From the NCBI RefSeq assembly GCF_005405485.1, contig NZ_BJED01000003.1, positions 1 through 64,000 on the forward strand: a stretch of DNA of 64,000 nt. Reading direction: 5' to 3'. Made by a program: the position numbers and the translations under genes. Below the pieces are notes generated by a model. The model did not search any database. It was not told where the DNA came from and was given only the letters and a program-made list of their open reading frames with translations. Shown piece after piece: positions 24,103 to 33,588 of the stretch. This DNA comes from Enterococcus hulanensis (GTDB lineage: Bacteria; Bacillota; Bacilli; Lactobacillales; Enterococcaceae). Numbering within the stretch: position 1 is the first letter of the stretch; each line of letters begins with the position of its first letter.

Positions 24103-26778
24103 TTATTCAACATACAAGGTCACGAATTTTGCGTGCCCGATGTTCTCAAGCTCTATTGTATCATTATTTATTGACAGCGGTTCCTTCGTTTTTTCTTTCA
24201 GGTCAACTTTTTCTGCCGTTTTGATTGGGTGCTTGAAGCTGATCGCTGCTCGACCCTCTTCTTCCAACAGTCCATTATACAGACGCAGGATATACCCCGG
24301 GCGGTCCTCGGCCTTTTTCAAAACACTCAAGGTCAAATTGCCTGTGATGCTCAAAAGACTAAAGCTTGCCGGCAGTGTTTGTTCCACATCCCCCAAAGTG
24401 AAAATCAGGCGGGAATTCAGGAATTCCGCGTATTGATAGACTTCGATCGGTGTAACAGCTTGCTTCGCTAATTGGGCGACATTGGCTTGATCAAAGCCTT
24501 CCGCAAAATAGGCTACCGAAAATTCAAAGCTCATGGTTTTATGGCACTGCGCATCCGGAGTCGCGATCACCGTTTCACCGGAAGCACGACCGGGACGATA
24601 CATCAGATTTTCTTTGCCCATGAAGCCATAGGTCCGGAAGATCGTTAAACGGATCGTATCGAATTGCTCGCCAATAATTTCATATTCCCGCACGCCCTTC
24701 GGCATCACAGCGACTCCCCGACCGTCATCGAATAATCCAGCAAAGCTTTGACACGTTTCAATCGCGATCGGCTGTTCGTTCCATTGGTCTTTATTAGCTT
24801 CCCAAAGAGCCATTTCCTTTTCAAAAACAACCGGACGTTGCAAGGTACCGAATTGCTGGTCGGCAATCGAGAACTTCGAAGCGATCCCAGTATCAAACAG
24901 CACACAAACACGATGACTGTCCACGTTTTGATTCTCAACGGTCAGCTTGAAATCTAACAACGGTGATCCTTTCTTCAAGGCTAATTCAAGTGTGATCGGT
25001 AATTTCGCAGAGGCTTTTTGCTCAGCCCGCTCAGTTAGATCCTTTGGTACCGTTAGTAAAAATTCTACGCGTACCGATTGATAGATCGCTGACTGCTTGA
25101 TCGTGACTTGAGGTTCAGCCTCGCTAGAAGAAATCACCCAATCCTTCATTGGCGGCGAATAGTTGAAGGAATCTCCATCATCGCCATTTTCTTCAATGAT
25201 CCCCTGATTCTGATAAAGAACCTCATTGGCTTTGTCTAAAATATCTAAAGAACCATTTTTGTTAATGGTAATTCGATAATGCTCATTTTCAATCGTATCA
25301 CTTGAAAGCTCTTGGATCGGCGCGCTGCTGTCACCCTTGAGATCAATCGTTAATTGCGTATAGCCCATGCTTGGCACTTCTGTTGTTTCAAAGGCGATTT
25401 TAGCTTTATAGACCTTCTCCGGCAAATAGATCTCCTTGACCTGATTCAGCACATTGCCTTGATTTAAGACATATTCGGTTTGGTCGATCAGTTCTAAAAT
25501 CGTGTAAGGCAGAGAATTCCCCGCTTGATCAAGAATTGCGAAATTCTGCTGCGGCAAGTAAACCTCCGCTTCGACCACACCATCGCGAATCGTGTCATAG
25601 GTATTGAAAAGTGTGAAGGTGATTTCTTGTGCCTGCGGATTATTGATCGCCGTTGAGATTTGGCGCAGAGTCAGCTCTACTAGGTTCATAGAAATATCCC
25701 GCGCCTGCTTGTAACGCATATAGACATCTTCGTTGGTAGTATCAGATACGCAAGAACCGATCGAATCATGCGCCGCAGTCTCAAACATCAGCTTCCAAAT
25801 TTCTTTGACCGTTTCGACTGGATACTCAAAGCCGAGCTGCATCGCCATCGTCAATACAGGCTCCATCACGTTTACTAGATAATGCTGAATTTTTGTATTC
25901 AGCGCTTTTAAGTCCGGCCGGGAAGAAAAGATCGTTTTGTGGATACGCATCAATTTACCGTTGATCAGCTCTCCAGCGATTTCCTCCAATTCTGGCTGGC
26001 GTTCTTTGACTGCGGCGATATACTTTTCAATCGTTGAAAATTGCAGCTCGTATTCGTCTTGATAAAGCTCATTCATTTGATCGACAAGTTCCGGCAAGTT
26101 CTCTCTTACCGGCGCTTGGTCAAAGCCATTCGGAAAATAAACTTGATCGGTTGAACTGCGGCCCCAAGTTGTTTTAAATGGTTCTTGATGCAGGAATTCT
26201 GCCAAATCAGCTTCCCGTTCTGGAATCGCACCGCCGATGTAATACCCGCTGGGAATTTGATAGACATTGACTACTGATCCATCTTCGCCCCGCCATTTGT
26301 ATTCTGTGTGGGCCACATCATCATCACTCACCCCGCGCCAGAACATCGTGTCGCTGATACCAAACTCGCGGTAAATTTGCGGCATACTGGCGGCTTGGCC
26401 AAAGGAATCCGGCACGTAGCCGACATTCATATAATCGCCGAAATCTTCACAGATTTTCATACCGTACAGCATATTACGGACAATGCTTTCACCAGAAATC
26501 ACCAGCTGATCCGTTTGGGTGTACCATGGACCAATGATCAGCTTGCCTTGTTGGACCAGCTTTTCGATCCGCCCTTTATCCTGCGGACGCCATTTCAAAT
26601 AGTCATCCAGCAAAGAAGCCTGTCCATCTAAAATAAAGCTCTCATAGGGATTCTCTTTTTCCAACTGTTCTAAAACTTTTTTCAAGTCGTGCATCAAATA
26701 AATTTTTGAGCGGCTGGTAGTAAAATACCACTCGCGATCCCAATGACTGTGAGGTACTACGTGTACTGTTTTTTTCAT
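24103..26778 (-). CDS. mngB: Alpha-mannosidase, GH38 (MngB-like)
   Basis: An 891-aa GH38 enzyme, full length. The zinc-binding N-terminal motif (VPHSHWDREWY, His10-Trp17), the catalytic nucleophile region (YVPDSFGQAASMPQ, Asp124) and TMFWRGVSDDD are clear. The C-terminal half has the usual beta-rich domains. In E. coli, MngB removes mannose-6-P from phosphorylated 2-O-alpha-mannosyl-D-glycerate imported by a fructose-family PTS. A split fructose-family PTS lies upstream here, so the same role is likely, although other phosphorylated alpha-mannosides are possible. No signal peptide; cytoplasmic. The gap to the PTS IIC gene holds an inverted-repeat element. Confidence 0.88.
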   Translation of the reverse strand: MKKTVHVVPHSHWDREWYFTTSRSKIYLMHDLKKVLEQLEKENPYESFILDGQASLLDDYLKWRPQDKGRIEKLVQQGKLIIGPWYTQTDQLVISGESIVRNMLYGMKICEDFGDYMNVGYVPDSFGQAASMPQIYREFGISDTMFWRGVSDDDVAHTEYKWRGEDGSVVNVYQIPSGYYIGGAIPEREADLAEFLHQEPFKTTWGRSSTDQVYFPNGFDQAPVRENLPELVDQMNELYQDEYELQFSTIEKYIAAVKERQPELEEIAGELINGKLMRIHKTIFSSRPDLKALNTKIQHYLVNVMEPVLTMAMQLGFEYPVETVKEIWKLMFETAAHDSIGSCVSDTTNEDVYMRYKQARDISMNLVELTLRQISTAINNPQAQEITFTLFNTYDTIRDGVVEAEVYLPQQNFAILDQAGNSLPYTILELIDQTEYVLNQGNVLNQVKEIYLPEKVYKAKIAFETTEVPSMGYTQLTIDLKGDSSAPIQELSSDTIENEHYRITINKNGSLDILDKANEVLYQNQGIIEENGDDGDSFNYSPPMKDWVISSSEAEPQVTIKQSAIYQSVRVEFLLTVPKDLTERAEQKASAKLPITLELALKKGSPLLDFKLTVENQNVDSHRVCVLFDTGIASKFSIADQQFGTLQRPVVFEKEMALWEANKDQWNEQPIAIETCQSFAGLFDDGRGVAVMPKGVREYEIIGEQFDTIRLTIFRTYGFMGKENLMYRPGRASGETVIATPDAQCHKTMSFEFSVAYFAEGFDQANVAQLAKQAVTPIEVYQYAEFLNSRLIFTLGDVEQTLPASFSLLSITGNLTLSVLKKAEDRPGYILRLYNGLLEEEGRAAISFKHPIKTAEKVDLKEKTKEPLSINNDTIELENIGHAKFVTLYVE

Positions 26779-26815
26779 GCAAAAATCCCTCTCGTTTGAT
26801 TAAAATAATAAGAAA

Positions 26816-27088
26816 GGCTTCACGAACTCGTTCAGCTTTTACCAGTTCTACTTCACGCTTTAGCGTGATTAGTGGAATGGTATGCGTAACAACAGTCAGA
26901 AGCATTTTTCGCGATTTTTGAAAAATGATTTCCTACATTGGAGTTAGCTGAGCAATAAGACTAAAATTTTGATAAGTTGTCAAGAAACACAGCGATCTTT
27001 AGGAGCTGATGTTGATTGATACCTACTTGGCGTTTCTCAGTCTTAACAAAATTTTCGCTTATTGTCGATAAAGCTAGTTCGTGAAGCC
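26816..27088. repeat. 273-bp inverted-repeat element (MITE-like) between PTS and mannosidase
   Basis: Termini GGCTTCACGAACT (26816-26828) and its exact complement (27076-27088) bracket a second imperfect palindrome (26953-26976 with 27043-27064, both containing AAAATTTTG). No coding sequence is inside. No clear target-site duplication was seen. The rest of the 449-nt gap (26779-27227) shows nothing else beyond a short AGCGA/TCGCT hairpin near 27202-27213. Confidence 0.65.
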
Positions 27089-27227
27089 GGACATCAAAAC
27101 ACCCGTAATAATAATTATTTAACTTGTAAAGAACATGGTTTCGCTATAGTACACTCAACGATTTTCACCGTCAGTGCCTATTAATTTTTATTTTGTCTAG
27201 TTTAGCGAGTTCGCTATACTTTTCTTA

Positions 27228-28331
27228 CTAATTTTCAAAGCTGATATCGATATCGTCGAGTTCAATTTCTTCAGTTTGTTCTTCCTGTTTATTGAAGTTG
27301 ACGAATAATGGTGCTACGAATCCGATGAAGGCTGCTCCGACGAACAATCCGATCAAGTAAGCCCAGCCGTTACCAACTGTGAAGAAGCCGTAGATTCCAC
27401 CAACCGGCGGCATTTTCGCGTACATACCAAGTGCAATTCCCAAGCCTGATGCGATCGCCCCGCCGATCATGTTGACCGGAACTAAACGCAGCGGATTCAC
27501 CAATGTAAATGGAATCGCGCCTTCAGTGATCCCGATAAAGCCCATGATAAAGTTGTTACGTCCGGCATCCAATAATTCTTTATTGAAGCGTTTTTTATGG
27601 AACACAGTTGCTAAGGCATAGCCAAACGGTACCGCACAAATTGCTACGTTTACGATAATTGCTGGTAGATACACGCCTTCTGCTAATAAAACATTGCCTG
27701 CCATCCAAGCGGCTTTATTGACTGGTCCGCCTAAGTCAGAACCGATCATGGCACCCATAATCATCGCCAATAAGATCTTGTTCACATCGTTTTCGATCAT
27801 GTTGCGAATCCAATCAACGAGACTGGTATTAATCCACGCCAGCGGTTCGGATAACAGTGCCCCCATCACGATTGCCACCGATAGAGTCGCGATCAGCGGC
27901 AGGATGACTAACGGCATAACACCTGAGAATGATTCTGGTAATTTGATTTTTTCTTTTGACCATTTTACTAAGTAACCTGCTAAGAAACCGGCGATTACAG
28001 CGCCAAGGAATCCTGCGTTCGTACTTGTTGCGACTGCTCCGCCGATAAAGCCGGCACCTAAAGCAGCTTTGTCACCAATCGAATAAGCAATAAATCCAGC
28101 TAATACGGTGTTGATCAAACCAATCCCGGTCCAACCAACCTGTTCAATCAAATAAAGTGCATGCTTGAAGCCCTCTGCTTCTGCATATGGATCTAAACTC
28201 GTTAACCCCATGCCCAGCGCGATCATTTTCGGAATCGCGACAACCAACGAAGCACCAATAATCAACGGCAGTACAAAACTGATTCCACTCATTAAGTGGC
28301 CTTTTACATCTGCTAGAACTTTCTTCATCAT
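27228..28331 (-). CDS. PTS fructose-family EIIC permease
   Basis: A 367-aa membrane component with about nine or ten hydrophobic segments. It shows the fructose-family IIC pattern (MSGISFVLPLIIGASLVVAIPKM, GSDLGGPVNKAAW, GFIGITEGAIPF). It carries no fused IIB or IIA domain. Those are encoded immediately upstream (15-nt gap to EIIB). The IIC selects and translocates the sugar, which arrives phosphorylated in the cytoplasm. With the downstream GH38 enzyme the predicted substrate is an alpha-mannoside such as mannosyl-glycerate. Confidence 0.88.
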   Translation of the reverse strand: MMKKVLADVKGHLMSGISFVLPLIIGASLVVAIPKMIALGMGLTSLDPYAEAEGFKHALYLIEQVGWTGIGLINTVLAGFIAYSIGDKAALGAGFIGGAVATSTNAGFLGAVIAGFLAGYLVKWSKEKIKLPESFSGVMPLVILPLIATLSVAIVMGALLSEPLAWINTSLVDWIRNMIENDVNKILLAMIMGAMIGSDLGGPVNKAAWMAGNVLLAEGVYLPAIIVNVAICAVPFGYALATVFHKKRFNKELLDAGRNNFIMGFIGITEGAIPFTLVNPLRLVPVNMIGGAIASGLGIALGMYAKMPPVGGIYGFFTVGNGWAYLIGLFVGAAFIGFVAPLFVNFNKQEEQTEEIELDDIDISFEN

Positions 28332-28346
28332 TCTTGCCCCTTTTCT

Positions 28347-28670
28347 TTAATTTGCCTGTCTTTGCTCAACAGCGGCGATACATTTCTTCAAAACAGCTTC
28401 TGGTGCTTTGATGCAGGTATTGATATTCACGCGAAGCTGCGGTTTTCCTTCAAAGCGTTCCAAACCAACGACCTTTTGATCCGTTGCCAACAGTAAAAAA
28501 TCGGCCTCTTTTGCTTCTGCTGCGGTGATCTCATTGACTTGCCCTAATGAACCTTGTTGTTCGATTTTGACATCATACCCTAATTTCACACCAGCTTTTT
28601 CCAAAGCCTTAGCAGCCATCGGTGTATGGGCCAAGCCTGCCGGACATGCGGAAATTCCTACGATTTTCAT
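28347..28670 (-). CDS. PTS fructose-family EIIB
   Basis: A 107-aa cytoplasmic phosphocarrier. The phosphorylated Cys9 lies in the conserved VGISACPAGLAHTPMAA motif. It passes phosphate from EIIA to the incoming sugar. Its ATG overlaps the EIIA stop by 4 nt, so the two are translationally coupled. Confidence 0.92.
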   Translation of the reverse strand: MKIVGISACPAGLAHTPMAAKALEKAGVKLGYDVKIEQQGSLGQVNEITAAEAKEADFLLLATDQKVVGLERFEGKPQLRVNINTCIKAPEAVLKKCIAAVEQRQAN

Positions 28671-29128
28671 ATGATTTTCTCTCCTATCATTACCTTTTTG
28701 ATCAATTCTACTAATTGGGTTTTATCCTCTGATTCTTGAATCTGCTGAATAAATTCATCTTCCAATAAAGCCGTCGCCAAACGACTCAGCATTTCCAGAT
28801 GGACGGTGCCTTCGTCTTCTTTTGGAACCATCAAGGCAAAAATATTTTTAACCGCCGAGTCATCAAAGGTTTCCCATTCGACTTCGTGGGCCAAACGAAT
28901 GAATAAAACAGTCGGCGCCAAGACCGTGTCCGCCTTTGCATGCGGGATCGCAAAGCCATCCTGCAGTCCGGTAGAATATTCTGCTTCTCGTTCGTTAAAA
29001 GCCTTGCAGGTCTCAGCCGCATTCGCAACGTAACCTGATTCATACGCATAATCTGCAATGACTTCAAATAATTCTTCTTTCGAAGCGACCGCCACATCTA
29101 ACAGGATATTTGATTCTTTAAAATCCAT
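28667..29128 (-). CDS. PTS fructose-family EIIA
   Basis: A 153-aa cytoplasmic phosphocarrier. His63 in GFAIPHAKAD is the phosphorylation site, with the upstream EAEYSTGLQDG typical of the family. First gene of the PTS operon, divergent from its PRD regulator. AAAGGGGC lies upstream of the ATG. Confidence 0.92.
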   Translation of the reverse strand: MDFKESNILLDVAVASKEELFEVIADYAYESGYVANAAETCKAFNEREAEYSTGLQDGFAIPHAKADTVLAPTVLFIRLAHEVEWETFDDSAVKNIFALMVPKEDEGTVHLEMLSRLATALLEDEFIQQIQESEDKTQLVELIKKVMIGEKII

Positions 29129-29213
29129 ATCGGAAGCCCCTTTCTCATTTGTTTATTTTTGAATCATGTAACGTTTTGCTTTACACGTTTAATTTACGAG
29201 GTTTGAGCTTTTA

Positions 29214-29227
29214 TGTAAACACTTCCA
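29214..29227 (+). promoter_or_regulatory. cre-like site in the PTS/regulator intergenic region
   Basis: TGTAAACACTTCCA matches the CcpA consensus TGWAANCGNTNWCA at 12 of 14 positions (mismatches at one central G and one W). It lies between the divergent PTS operon and its regulator, where carbon catabolite repression would be expected. Confidence 0.4.
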
Positions 29228-29368
29228 ATTGCCAACTAATTTGGCAATCATTAGTAAAGCGTTTTCCAAAAGCACTTCCAACTTTTTTGGAAAAATGCAG
29301 TACGGCTGAAAGATTTCAATCTTTTCTTCTATATTGTATGATTGGGTTAAGAACAGGAGGTGAACCAC

Positions 29369-31303
29369 GTGTCAAAGCTTGCTTACCAACGATTAGATGA
29401 CCTATTAGAATTACTAGCTAAACAAACCACCCCGCTGCCGATGAAGGAATTAGCCAAGAGCTTTTCTATTTCCGAGCGAACGGTGCGGACAGATATTGCG
29501 AATCTGAACGATTTATTAAGCAATGTTGGGGCTGCGATCACGCTGGTTCGAGGTCAAGGGTATTTACTGAAGGTTCTTTCTAAAGAACAGTTCAATAATT
29601 GGTGGACTGAAAGCATGTCTTCTGCGGATTCTTTTTTGACCACTAGTGAAGAACGACAGGCATATTTACTCTTTCTTCTATTTAAGAATGAAACCCCTTT
29701 ATCATTGGACGATTTTTTGGATCAGCTGTTCATTAGTAAAAATACCTTTTACTCCTATTTAAAAACGGCCCGCGACAACTTAATGACCTATCAATTAAAA
29801 ATCGTCAATCGGCCGAATATTGGTTTTGAGATTTTAGGAAATGAGTTTGCGAAGCGGCAGGCGATCAGTGATCTGTTGATCGAAAAGGATTTACAGGAAT
29901 ATTTAGTCGGCTTCACCGAGATGGAACTGGCGCTATTTGATAATATCGACCTGGATCTTTTACAGGAATTAGAGCTGAAGCATCTCGCTCCTTTGGAATT
30001 GCTGGATTCGGACTATTACCATAAAAATATTCTTTCTCATTTCGCGTTAGCGATCAGCCGCTTCTTGGCTGGTCATGAAATGACGGAGTTTCCTTTGCGT
30101 GTGCCGGTGTTAAAACCGCATGCTCAAAAAATACTTTGCCATTTTTTAGCCGCGCTGGACCAAGCCTTTGATATTCAGTTAACCAATGGGGAAAAAGAAT
30201 ATTTTACCTACTATCTAGCATTGAATGCTCCGCGCTTAGTTGAGACAGAAGCGGCCAGCAATACATCTAGTGAAACGGCCGCCGCGATCGTTGATGAACT
30301 ATTGCAGGCCATCAAACGAACCTCGAATTTTGACTGGATCGAAGACAAGATGCTGGTTGAAGACCTGACTTCCCATATCGAAGGCTTTATCAATATGAAT
30401 TTGATGGAAGCGCGCCGCAGCAATCCCTCACTGGCGACGATCAAGAAATCCTTTCCGCAGGCTTACGACCTGTGTTTGACTCATTTAGAAATATTAGGCA
30501 AAAAGCACGGATTGTATTTTTCGCAGGATGAGGTCGGATATATCGCCCTTCATATCGCTGGTGCGATGGAAAGAAATTCCATCAACGATCACCGGAAATA
30601 TCGCGTGATTTTGGTTTGCGGGACCGGCCGTGCCATGAGCCGCATCATCGAAGCCAAGATCAATAAATACTATCAAGAAACCATCGAAGTAGTCGATCGC
30701 CTTTCTTATGTAGAGCTGCAGCAGCACAATCTGTCAACGGTTGATTTTGTGATCACGACGGTACCGCTGGAGCAATTGAGTATCCCTCATATCTATATCA
30801 ATATGGCAAAATTAGATAAAGAAATCGTTAAAATCGAACACTTCATAGAAAATTTTAATGAGGCGAATGATGAGATTTATTCCTTGTTCCGCGAAGAGCT
30901 TTATTTACACACCGATGTGGACGATAAAGATCAGCTGTTGAAAAAAATGACTCAGCAACTATACCAAAAAGGCTTTGTGCCAGAAGGCTTCCACGACAGC
31001 ATTATGAAACGCGAGGCCATCAACCAAACCAATATCAACGAATGGCTGGCGATTGCCCATCCGATGTCGCTATTAGCCGAGCAATCCGCGGTATCTGTCG
31101 CGATCATTCCCAATGGCGTGGACTGGGGCAACGGCGATCTGGTAAAATTCGTCTTTCTGTTTGCCATCAGCAAAGAAGACTATGAAGATACCGGTGAAAT
31201 CTACAGCCTGCTGCTGGAATTGATGGAGCGAGAAGATATCCAGCAGGCGATCCTGCAGCAAAACGATTACCAAAGCTTTTTAAAACACATCAAACAATTA
31301 TAA
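29369..31303 (+). CDS. PRD-containing transcriptional activator of the mannoside PTS (BglG/MtlR type)
   Basis: It controls the divergent PTS genes according to PTS phosphorylation. Order: N-terminal HTH (MKELAKSFSISERTVRTDIANLN), a second helical DNA-binding region, two PRDs with candidate His residues, an EIIB-like domain (VILVCGTGRAMSRII, Cys) and an EIIA-like domain ending the protein (LAIAHPMSLLAEQ). Length (644 aa) is usual for MtlR/LicR-type activators. The GTG at 29369 is chosen because AGGAGG lies 8 nt upstream; the GTG at 29360 overlaps that site. Confidence 0.85.
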   Translation: MSKLAYQRLDDLLELLAKQTTPLPMKELAKSFSISERTVRTDIANLNDLLSNVGAAITLVRGQGYLLKVLSKEQFNNWWTESMSSADSFLTTSEERQAYLLFLLFKNETPLSLDDFLDQLFISKNTFYSYLKTARDNLMTYQLKIVNRPNIGFEILGNEFAKRQAISDLLIEKDLQEYLVGFTEMELALFDNIDLDLLQELELKHLAPLELLDSDYYHKNILSHFALAISRFLAGHEMTEFPLRVPVLKPHAQKILCHFLAALDQAFDIQLTNGEKEYFTYYLALNAPRLVETEAASNTSSETAAAIVDELLQAIKRTSNFDWIEDKMLVEDLTSHIEGFINMNLMEARRSNPSLATIKKSFPQAYDLCLTHLEILGKKHGLYFSQDEVGYIALHIAGAMERNSINDHRKYRVILVCGTGRAMSRIIEAKINKYYQETIEVVDRLSYVELQQHNLSTVDFVITTVPLEQLSIPHIYINMAKLDKEIVKIEHFIENFNEANDEIYSLFREELYLHTDVDDKDQLLKKMTQQLYQKGFVPEGFHDSIMKREAINQTNINEWLAIAHPMSLLAEQSAVSVAIIPNGVDWGNGDLVKFVFLFAISKEDYEDTGEIYSLLLELMEREDIQQAILQQNDYQSFLKHIKQL

Positions 31304-31333
31304 AAGGAGCTGGAAAAAATCCCAGCTCCTTTT
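31302..31333. terminator. Bidirectional terminator between PRD regulator and hxlA
   Basis: AAAAGGAGCTGG pairs perfectly with CCAGCTCCTTTT around an 8-nt loop between two convergent genes. Confidence 0.88.
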
Positions 31334-31335
31334 AT

Positions 31336-31962
31336 CTATTTCAATGCTGCTTTGATGGTCTTGGCTGCTTCCACTGGATCAGCCGCATTCAAGATTCCGC
31401 TGCCAACGATCACGATATCCGGATCTAATGCAACATACTCTCCAACGGTTTCACTGTTGATCCCGCCTGCGACAGCGATCTGCGCCTTTTTCGCATACTG
31501 CTTCAATTCCTGCAAATCCTCCAGCGGCGTTCGTCCGGCATGCTGCTGATCCACCCCTGTATGAACCGCGATCACGTCCACGTCTAAACTTTCTAATACG
31601 GGAACACGCCTCGCAAAATCCGGCACACAAATTAGATCCACCATCACCTGCCGTCCTTGCTTTCGCGCCTGCTCCACACATCCCTTAATGGTCAAATCAT
31701 CGGTGATTCCTAAGACAGTCACATAATCAGCTCCAGCATCATAGGCTAACTGCGCCTCATATTCACCCGCATCCATGATTTTCGCATCACATAATACTTC
31801 AACTTCTGGATAGTTTTCTTTTATTTGTCGTACCGCTTCTCGACCGGCATCAATCAAAAATGGGGTGCCGACTTCGATGATATCCACATACGAATGTACT
31901 CGCTCCAGCACCTCAAGAGCTTCCTTCAAGTTGAATTCATCAATCGCTAATTGCAGCTTCAT
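31336..31962 (-). CDS. hxlA: 3-hexulose-6-phosphate synthase
   Basis: A 208-aa orotidine-5'-P-decarboxylase-superfamily barrel. Visible are LAIDEFNLKEAL, the DAKIMDAGEYEA motif that contributes the catalytic Asp-x-Lys-x-x-Asp, and the C-terminal phosphate-binding AVAGGINSETV / IVIVGSGIL. It interconverts hexulose-6-P with ribulose-5-P and formaldehyde. Paired with hxlB, 15 nt upstream, in an operon started by manA. In non-methylotrophs this pair is thought to detoxify formaldehyde or make pentose phosphates from fructose-6-P. The related KGPDC (UlaD) is an alternative, less likely because of the partner gene. Confidence 0.85.
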   Translation of the reverse strand: MKLQLAIDEFNLKEALEVLERVHSYVDIIEVGTPFLIDAGREAVRQIKENYPEVEVLCDAKIMDAGEYEAQLAYDAGADYVTVLGITDDLTIKGCVEQARKQGRQVMVDLICVPDFARRVPVLESLDVDVIAVHTGVDQQHAGRTPLEDLQELKQYAKKAQIAVAGGINSETVGEYVALDPDIVIVGSGILNAADPVEAAKTIKAALK

Positions 31963-31977
31963 GCTGTTCCTCCTCGT

Positions 31978-32541
31978 CTATTCTAGGTTCGCGTGCTTTT
32001 CAAATGCCCGATCAGTTGGTATTTTTTGCTCAAGCGCCAATTCAACGATCAAGGAGTCCGCTAATAACAGGACCGCTTCTTCAAACATACTGCCACCTGG
32101 TAAAATGCCCTTTTGATTTTCTTCGCTTTCAGGAAGCTTGTCGGTATAGGCTGGAATCCTGATCACGCCGCTTGATAATTTTGCTAAAGTCGAATCTGGA
32201 AAAACAGTCATACTGATAATCTTTCCGCCAATTTCACTCGCTTTGTTCGCTGTATTGATCAATGACGACGTCTCGCCTGAAGCACTGGCTAGTATCAATA
32301 GATCCTCTGGCAAAAAAGCCGGTGTTGTTACCTCTCCGACAACGTAAACTTCATAGCCCAGATGCATCAAGCGCATCGCCAACCCCTTCAGCATCAATAA
32401 CGAACGGCCGGCACCTGAGACAAAAATCCGCCGTGCCTGTTTGATACTAATCGCTAGCTGGTCAATCTGCTTTTGATCGATGCTCCTTAGCGCGGCAGCC
32501 AGCTCCATCGCTGCCGTGTAGGCCACCTCTTTGGTTTCCAT
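31978..32541 (-). CDS. hxlB: 6-phospho-3-hexuloisomerase
   Basis: An SIS-domain isomerase (187 aa) that interconverts 3-hexulose-6-P and fructose-6-P. SIS features: RRIFVSGAGRSLLMLKGLAMRLMHLGYEVYVVGE, then LLILASASGETSSLINTANKA. The start is the ATG at 32541, because AGGAGGAG lies 6-8 nt upstream within the end of manA; the manA stop is 1 nt before it. With hxlA the enzyme links fructose-6-P and ribulose-5-P pools. Confidence 0.85.
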   Translation of the reverse strand: METKEVAYTAAMELAAALRSIDQKQIDQLAISIKQARRIFVSGAGRSLLMLKGLAMRLMHLGYEVYVVGEVTTPAFLPEDLLILASASGETSSLINTANKASEIGGKIISMTVFPDSTLAKLSSGVIRIPAYTDKLPESEENQKGILPGGSMFEEAVLLLADSLIVELALEQKIPTDRAFEKHANLE

Positions 32542-32542
32542 C

Positions 32543-33490
32543 TTACTCCTCCTCATTTTTATAGCTCGCAACGAACATGTCCAACGTTCCTGAAAATGCT
32601 AATTGACTGATTCCCGCAGGCACGAATAGCGTCTCACCCTTTGAGACCGCGACATCATTTACCGTACCTTTACCCTCTACCACCGTGATAAAGGCAAAAC
32701 GCTCCAGCTGATAACTGCCCTGCGTCTTCGTTTTGATGCGGCTTAAACTATATAATCCCGGCTCGTCCCAATAATCGGTAATTTCACAGCCAGCCGTTTG
32801 ATACGGTTCAGCCCAAACAAACCCTTTTGATGTGTCTGGAACCAAAACATTTTCCAACACCTTGTCGATATGCAATTCTCTTTCTTCACCTGTCGCCGGA
32901 TCAATTCTTCCATAATCATACAAACGATAGGTCAGATCCGCATTGCGAGAAATATTATAGGTCAGCACATCGCGATTGATAGCATGCAAGGTCCCAGCAG
33001 GAATATCAATGAAGTGATCCTTCTTGGCCGGCAAATATTTTAACAACTTGCCCCAATCACCTGCCTGCGCCCATTCTGCGAACTCTGCTTTATTTTTCGC
33101 ATGGTGGCCAAATTCAATCTTGCCATCAGCAGGAGCATCCAAAATCACCCATGCTTCCGGTTTTCCCCGCGAGTTGTCATGCTTTAGAGCATAGTCATCA
33201 TCAGGATGAAGCTGAACCGATAAATCCGCCAAAGGGTCCAACAAATTCACTCGTATCGGCAGTTCCTCTGTATCGCAGTCAAACCAATCCGGATATGCAG
33301 TATAAAGCTGCGAGAGCGTCAGATCTGTCCCTGCTACAGGACAATCGGCTGCCCCGGGTAACGCAACGACATTGTAAACCTCTCCGATCGGATAAATATC
33401 TGTCTGATAATTGAACGTTTCCAGCATTCGTTTGCCGCCCCAAATTCGCGCTTCAAAAAATGGCAAAATCTTTAGTAGCTGTTTTTCCAT
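32543..33490 (-). CDS. manA: Mannose-6-phosphate isomerase, class I
   Basis: A 315-aa zinc enzyme of the ManA/cupin type, which interconverts mannose-6-P and fructose-6-P. Zinc and active-site segments are SVQLHPDDDYALKHD, GKPEAWVIL and IPAGTLHAI. The length is that of short Firmicute ManA proteins. It is the first gene of manA-hxlB-hxlA and would accept the mannose-6-P released by the GH38 enzyme encoded upstream in this region. AAGGGCGGG precedes the start. Confidence 0.9.
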   Translation of the reverse strand: MEKQLLKILPFFEARIWGGKRMLETFNYQTDIYPIGEVYNVVALPGAADCPVAGTDLTLSQLYTAYPDWFDCDTEELPIRVNLLDPLADLSVQLHPDDDYALKHDNSRGKPEAWVILDAPADGKIEFGHHAKNKAEFAEWAQAGDWGKLLKYLPAKKDHFIDIPAGTLHAINRDVLTYNISRNADLTYRLYDYGRIDPATGEERELHIDKVLENVLVPDTSKGFVWAEPYQTAGCEITDYWDEPGLYSLSRIKTKTQGSYQLERFAFITVVEGKGTVNDVAVSKGETLFVPAGISQLAFSGTLDMFVASYKNEEE

Positions 33491-33588
33491 TGAAAACCCG
33501 CCCTTCCTATTCTTCCTTCACTCCAAATTATAAAGGGCTTACATAAAATTAACCACACAAAAAAAGAGCGAATGGCTCGCTCAGTTTT

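Noticed and set aside
29255-29270. Second cre candidate AGTAAAGCGTTTTCC near the mannoside PTS
   Set aside because: At least three mismatches in the best register; the site at 29214 is better.
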